Shown: positions 50,533 to 54,041 of the stretch, in pieces
How the letters are laid out: each line of letters begins with the position of its first letter
Position numbering within the stretch: position 1 is the stretch's first letter
DNA from: an uncultured Bacilli bacterium
Lineage (GTDB): Bacteria; Bacillota_I; Bacilli_A; RF39; UBA660
Direction of reading: 5' to 3'
Length of the DNA: 54,041 nucleotides
Assembly: GCA_947601485.1 (NCBI GenBank)
Contig: CANQGF010000003.1
Location: forward strand, 1-54,041
The notes under the pieces: generated by a model
The model's input: only the letters and a program-made list of their open reading frames with translations
Told to the model about the DNA's origin: nothing
Database searches by the model: none
Position numbers and translations under genes: made by a program

Positions 50533-52309
50533 TACCTCCTAAAATGCTTAAAAATGCTTCACTTGGCACTTCTACCTTACCAATCATTTTCATTCTTTTT
50601 TTGCCTTCTTTTTGAGCCTCAAGTAATTTTTTCTTTCTTGTTATATCGCCACCATAACATTTAGCAAGAACATTTTTGCGCATCGCACTTAAGTCTTCTC
50701 TAGCAATTATTTTAGAGCCAATCGCGGCTTGAATACTAACTTGAAACATTTGTCTTGGTATTACTTCTCTTAATTTTTTCGTAATACTTCTACCTTTATT
50801 ATAAGCTTCATCTTTATGAATAATCAAGGATAAAGCATCGACCTTGTCACCATTTAGTAAAATATCCATTTTAACTAAATCGCTTTTTTGATACCCAACT
50901 AATTCATAATCAAATGATGCATAACCATTAGTTCGACTTTTAAGTTTATCATAAAAATCATAAACTACTTCTGATAAAGGAATTTCATAATGAATATTAA
51001 CTCTTTCTTCATTAATATAATCAATCGCTTTATAATTACCTCTTTTATCTTGACATAATTCCATAATGGCTCCGACATAATTAGCAGGAGCTATAATATT
51101 AGTATAAATATAAGGTTCTTCAATATAATTAATTTTTTCTCTAGTTGGCATTTTATGGGGACTATCAACAATAACTTTTGAATTATCAGTTAAATAAGCA
51201 TAATAAACAACTGTGGGACTTGTTACAATAATATCTAAATTAAATTCTCTTTCTAGTCTCGTTGTTATAATTTCAGAATGTAATAAGCCTAAAAAACCAG
51301 TATGAAAGCCAAAACCTAAAGCTTCACTAGTAACAGGTTCAAAAGTAAGTGAAGCATCATTTAACTTTAACTTATTTAAAGCATCTTTTAAAGCTTCATA
51401 TTTATTAGCTTCAACTGGATAAATGCCAGAATATACCATGGGTTTAACCGGAGCATAACCTTTAATTGGCTCTTCTGCTTCTTTTCCTAAAATAGTAATA
51501 GTATCCCCAACATGAACACTAGAAATATCTTTTATCGCCCCAGCAAGAAAACCAACTTCCCCACTTTTAAGACAGGTTAATTGTTCTTCTTTAGGTGTTT
51601 TTACCCCTAGTTCTGTTACTTCGAAAACTTTTTGCGTAGCCATCATTTTAATTTTATCTTTAACTGAAATCATGCCATCAATAACTTTGACTAATAGAAC
51701 AACACCCTTATAACTATCAAAATAAGAATCATAAATTAACGCTCTTGTTTTTTCATTTAAAGATATTTTGGGAGATGGAATTCTCTCAATAACCGCATCA
51801 AGTAATTCTTCAATACCAACACCGGTTTTACCACTTGTTAAAATAATTTCATCTTCCTTAAAACCTAAAACATTTTCTAATTCTTTTTTTACTTTCGGAA
51901 TATCCGCATTTGGTAAATCTATTTTATTTATAACGGGAATAATTTTTAAATCTTGATTTAATGCTAAATAAAGATTAGCAAGCGTTTGAGCTTCGATGCC
52001 TTGGGCAGCATCTACAACTAAAATAGCTCCTTCACAAGCCGCCAAGCTACGACTAACTTCATAAGAAAAATCAACATGACCAGGAGTATCTATTAAATTT
52101 AAAGTATAACCTTTATAACTTAATTTAACTGTATTAAGTTTAATAGTTATTCCTCTTTCTCTTTCAATATCCATACTATCTAATAATTGATCTTTCATTT
52201 CTCTTTTAGAAACAGCCCCAGTTAATTCTAAAATGCGATCTGCAATCGTACTTTTGCCATGATCAATATGAGCTATAATTGAAAAATTTCTTATTTTTTC
52301 CTCTTGCAT
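50516..52309 (-). CDS. lepA: Translation elongation factor 4 (LepA)
   Basis: [78 protein letters not shown]. Confidence 0.99.
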   Translation of the reverse strand: MQEEKIRNFSIIAHIDHGKSTIADRILELTGAVSKREMKDQLLDSMDIERERGITIKLNTVKLSYKGYTLNLIDTPGHVDFSYEVSRSLAACEGAILVVDAAQGIEAQTLANLYLALNQDLKIIPVINKIDLPNADIPKVKKELENVLGFKEDEIILTSGKTGVGIEELLDAVIERIPSPKISLNEKTRALIYDSYFDSYKGVVLLVKVIDGMISVKDKIKMMATQKVFEVTELGVKTPKEEQLTCLKSGEVGFLAGAIKDISSVHVGDTITILGKEAEEPIKGYAPVKPMVYSGIYPVEANKYEALKDALNKLKLNDASLTFEPVTSEALGFGFHTGFLGLLHSEIITTRLEREFNLDIIVTSPTVVYYAYLTDNSKVIVDSPHKMPTREKINYIEEPYIYTNIIAPANYVGAIMELCQDKRGNYKAIDYINEERVNIHYEIPLSEVVYDFYDKLKSRTNGYASFDYELVGYQKSDLVKMDILLNGDKVDALSLIIHKDEAYNKGRSITKKLREVIPRQMFQVSIQAAIGSKIIAREDLSAMRKNVLAKCYGGDITRKKKLLEAQKEGKKRMKMIGKVEVPSEAFLSILGGNENDK

Positions 52310-52374
52310 TAAAAACACCTCATTTATAATATCATAAAACACTTACTTTTTAAAGTTAAAATCTTTAAAAGAAA

Positions 52375-52426
52375 TTGACATTATATTTGACACCATTTTG
52401 ACAACAATAAAAATATATGATATAAT
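52375..52426 (+). promoter_or_regulatory. Promoter of the 52450 ORF with three phased TTGACA hexamers
   Basis: TTGACA at 52375, 52387 and 52398; the last is 17 bp from TATAAT (52421-52426). Confidence 0.75.
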
Positions 52427-52449
52427 TTGTTTAGTTTGAGGGGATAATT

Positions 52450-53205
52450 ATGAAGTATTGTTTAGTGCATATAACTAGTGATAATATTAAAGAAATTCAT
52501 GGCTATGGTACATTAGAAGAAAAAAAATATAGAGAAAGCAATTTGCAAGATATTGTCAACTTTACTAGTAACTTTACTAACGAAGAAGAATTAATTATCT
52601 ATCTATATTATCATAATTTAATAAATTCCCTTAATGGCACTATTAGAATTGCTTATATAACTAAAAATGCCCCATTAAAAATATTAAATGATGGCTTATC
52701 TTTTAAAAAAGATATAGAATATTTTAATTTAGATAAATTAACAACATTTTATGTAAATCATTTAACAGATAAAAATTTTATGAATGAATTTATTAATAAG
52801 TTTTATTATCGATTAAAAAATAAAAATTATTTTAGCTATATAATAGAAAAAATAAAAGATAACTATGATGAGTATATATTAAGTGGTATATTACCTCTTG
52901 AAAGCAATTTATATATGAGTGATTTTTTAAAACAATATATTATAAAAAAAGATAAAAAAGGTTGGCAAAAAGATTTTACTAAATTAAGAGAACTTGCTAT
53001 GTTTGCAATTAACTATCGTCATAAAAATGACATAAAAAATTCTAAAGAACAAGATATTGAAACAGCTTCTTTAATTAACCATTACTATTATTTAATACAA
53101 AATAATAATCTTACAGAAGAAGAAATGAAAGCTTATGAAGAAGCTATAAAAGATTTAGAAAATAATTATGATTTATTAAATTTAAGAAAGGAGAGGAAAA
53201 TATGA
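52450..53205 (+). CDS. Hypothetical protein
   Basis: 251 aa; GAGGGG RBS, consensus promoter; overlaps def start. Confidence 0.8.
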   Translation: MKYCLVHITSDNIKEIHGYGTLEEKKYRESNLQDIVNFTSNFTNEEELIIYLYYHNLINSLNGTIRIAYITKNAPLKILNDGLSFKKDIEYFNLDKLTTFYVNHLTDKNFMNEFINKFYYRLKNKNYFSYIIEKIKDNYDEYILSGILPLESNLYMSDFLKQYIIKKDKKGWQKDFTKLRELAMFAINYRHKNDIKNSKEQDIETASLINHYYYLIQNNNLTEEEMKAYEEAIKDLENNYDLLNLRKERKI

Positions 53206-53753
53206 AATTACCCGATTTAAAAATACTTGATGAAAAAGAAAAAACTTTAAGACTTAAAAGTCATGAAGTTTCATTTCCTCTATCAAAAGAAGATAAAAAA
53301 ACAATCAATGATATTATTACATATTTAACAATGAGTCAAATAAAAAAATATTATGAAAAATACAATTTAAGACCGGGAATGGGACTAGCTTTTATTCAGT
53401 TAGGTATCCCTAAAAACATCTTTATTATTGTTGAAGAAGTTGACGATGAAGTATTTGAAAACTATGTTATTATCAACCCTAAAATTATTTCTCACAGCGA
53501 AGAACTTATTTATGTTGGCGAAGGTGAAGGTTGCTTATCAGTTAATCGTGAGGTAACAGGAATTGTACCAAGATATGCAAGAATGACTATTTCTTATCAA
53601 GATATAGATGGCAATCAAAAACAAATCAGGGTAAGAGAAGATATCTCTGTAGCCTTCCAACATGAAATGGATCATTTAAATGGTATATTATTTATTGATA
53701 AAATAGATAAAAACGATCCTTTTAAAAACAAAGATAAAATGCGTGAAATATAG
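53202..53753 (+). CDS. def: Peptide deformylase
   Basis: GMGLAFIQLGIPKNI, EGCLSVN, QHEMDHLNGILFID. Confidence 0.97.
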   Translation: MKLPDLKILDEKEKTLRLKSHEVSFPLSKEDKKTINDIITYLTMSQIKKYYEKYNLRPGMGLAFIQLGIPKNIFIIVEEVDDEVFENYVIINPKIISHSEELIYVGEGEGCLSVNREVTGIVPRYARMTISYQDIDGNQKQIRVREDISVAFQHEMDHLNGILFIDKIDKNDPFKNKDKMREI

Positions 53754-53761
53754 CGCATTTT
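53736..53761 (+). terminator. Terminator overlapping the 3' end of def
   Basis: AAAATGCG-TGAAATATAG-CGCATTTTTT; stop TAG in the loop. Confidence 0.85.
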
Positions 53762-53781
53762 TTATATTTCAAAAAGAAAAG

Positions 53782-53795
53782 GCCTTAAGGCCTAA
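53782..53795 (-). terminator. Terminator for the minus-strand gene at the window edge
   Basis: Minus strand AGGCCTTAAGGCCTTTTCTTTTT. Confidence 0.65.
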
Positions 53796-53819
53796 TTAAA
53801 CTTATTATAAAAATATGTT

Positions 53820-54041
53820 TTATTGTTGAGAACAAGATTCTTGTATTTTTTCTACTTCTTCTATACTTAATCTAGCAGCTTTAGCTATAGCTTCTAAAGG
53901 GAATCCATCTTTTAATAAACTTTTAACCATTGAAAGTTTTTCTTCAAGAGTGCCTTTATCATAACCATCATTATATCCATCTTCTTTGGCATATTTTAAT
54001 CCATTATGATAAACTATTTCAGCATCTCTTTCTCTTTCCAT
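53820..54041 (-). CDS. C-terminal part of a probable Rpn-family (PD-(D/E)XK) recombination-promoting nuclease/putative transposase; continues past the window
   Basis: Tail YHNGLKYAKEDGYNDGYDKGTLEEKLSMVKSLLKDGFPLEAIAKAARLSIEEVEKIQ typical of this family; ORF is open at the window edge. Confidence 0.6.
   Translation of the reverse strand: MERERDAEIVYHNGLKYAKEDGYNDGYDKGTLEEKLSMVKSLLKDGFPLEAIAKAARLSIEEVEKIQESCSQQ

Noticed and set aside
1-54041. Use of Mycoplasma genetic code 4 (TGA = Trp)
   Set aside because: Several well-defined genes end in TGA (for example the YlbL-like gene at 8543 and the 12724 ORF) and Trp is encoded by TGG.
1-54041. CRISPR array or prophage
   Set aside because: No regularly spaced repeat array and no phage structural, terminase or integrase cluster seen; the tyrosine recombinase is XerC/D-like and may be chromosomal.
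53820-54041. Stand-alone small 73-aa gene at the right edge
   Set aside because: Sequence matches the C-terminal tail of Rpn-family proteins and the ORF is cut by the window boundary, so it is treated as a partial gene.

Overview
This is a low-GC, Bacilli-like chromosomal window from what looks like a reduced-genome Firmicute (RF39/Mollicutes-related by gene content; this is inference). The genetic code is standard, with TGA used as stop. Most genes lie on the minus strand and are core functions: ppdK, xerC/D-like recombinase, alaS behind an alanine-type T-box, recD2, tRNA-Ser(GCU), a divergent groEL, lon, the hrcA-grpE-dnaK-(pepF)-dnaJ heat-shock operon with CIRCE sites, dnaG-rpoD-trmK, queH, divIB/murB/murG, hemW, lepA and def. 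Sporulation-associated genes are scattered through it (ylbJ, spoVID-like, ysxE-like, spoIIM, yqfQ-like), as are competence/type IV pilus-like genes (three pseudopilins, pilC/comGB, pilD/comC). Accessory content includes a tandem pair of unknown ~490 aa proteins. The observation I rate highest is in the murG-GDPD intergenic region. It contains a 21-aa extremely hydrophobic ORF facing a convergent small RNA with its own sigma-A promoter. The two share a hairpin terminator and have similar 5' leaders, which makes this a candidate, apparently unannotated, type I toxin-antitoxin module. Other notable points are a naturally short AlaRS lacking the C-terminal DHHA1 region, a divergent GroEL in an operon with DNA-repair radical-SAM genes, a doubled CIRCE operator enclosing the hrcA promoter, and several intrinsic terminators that incorporate or directly abut stop codons.
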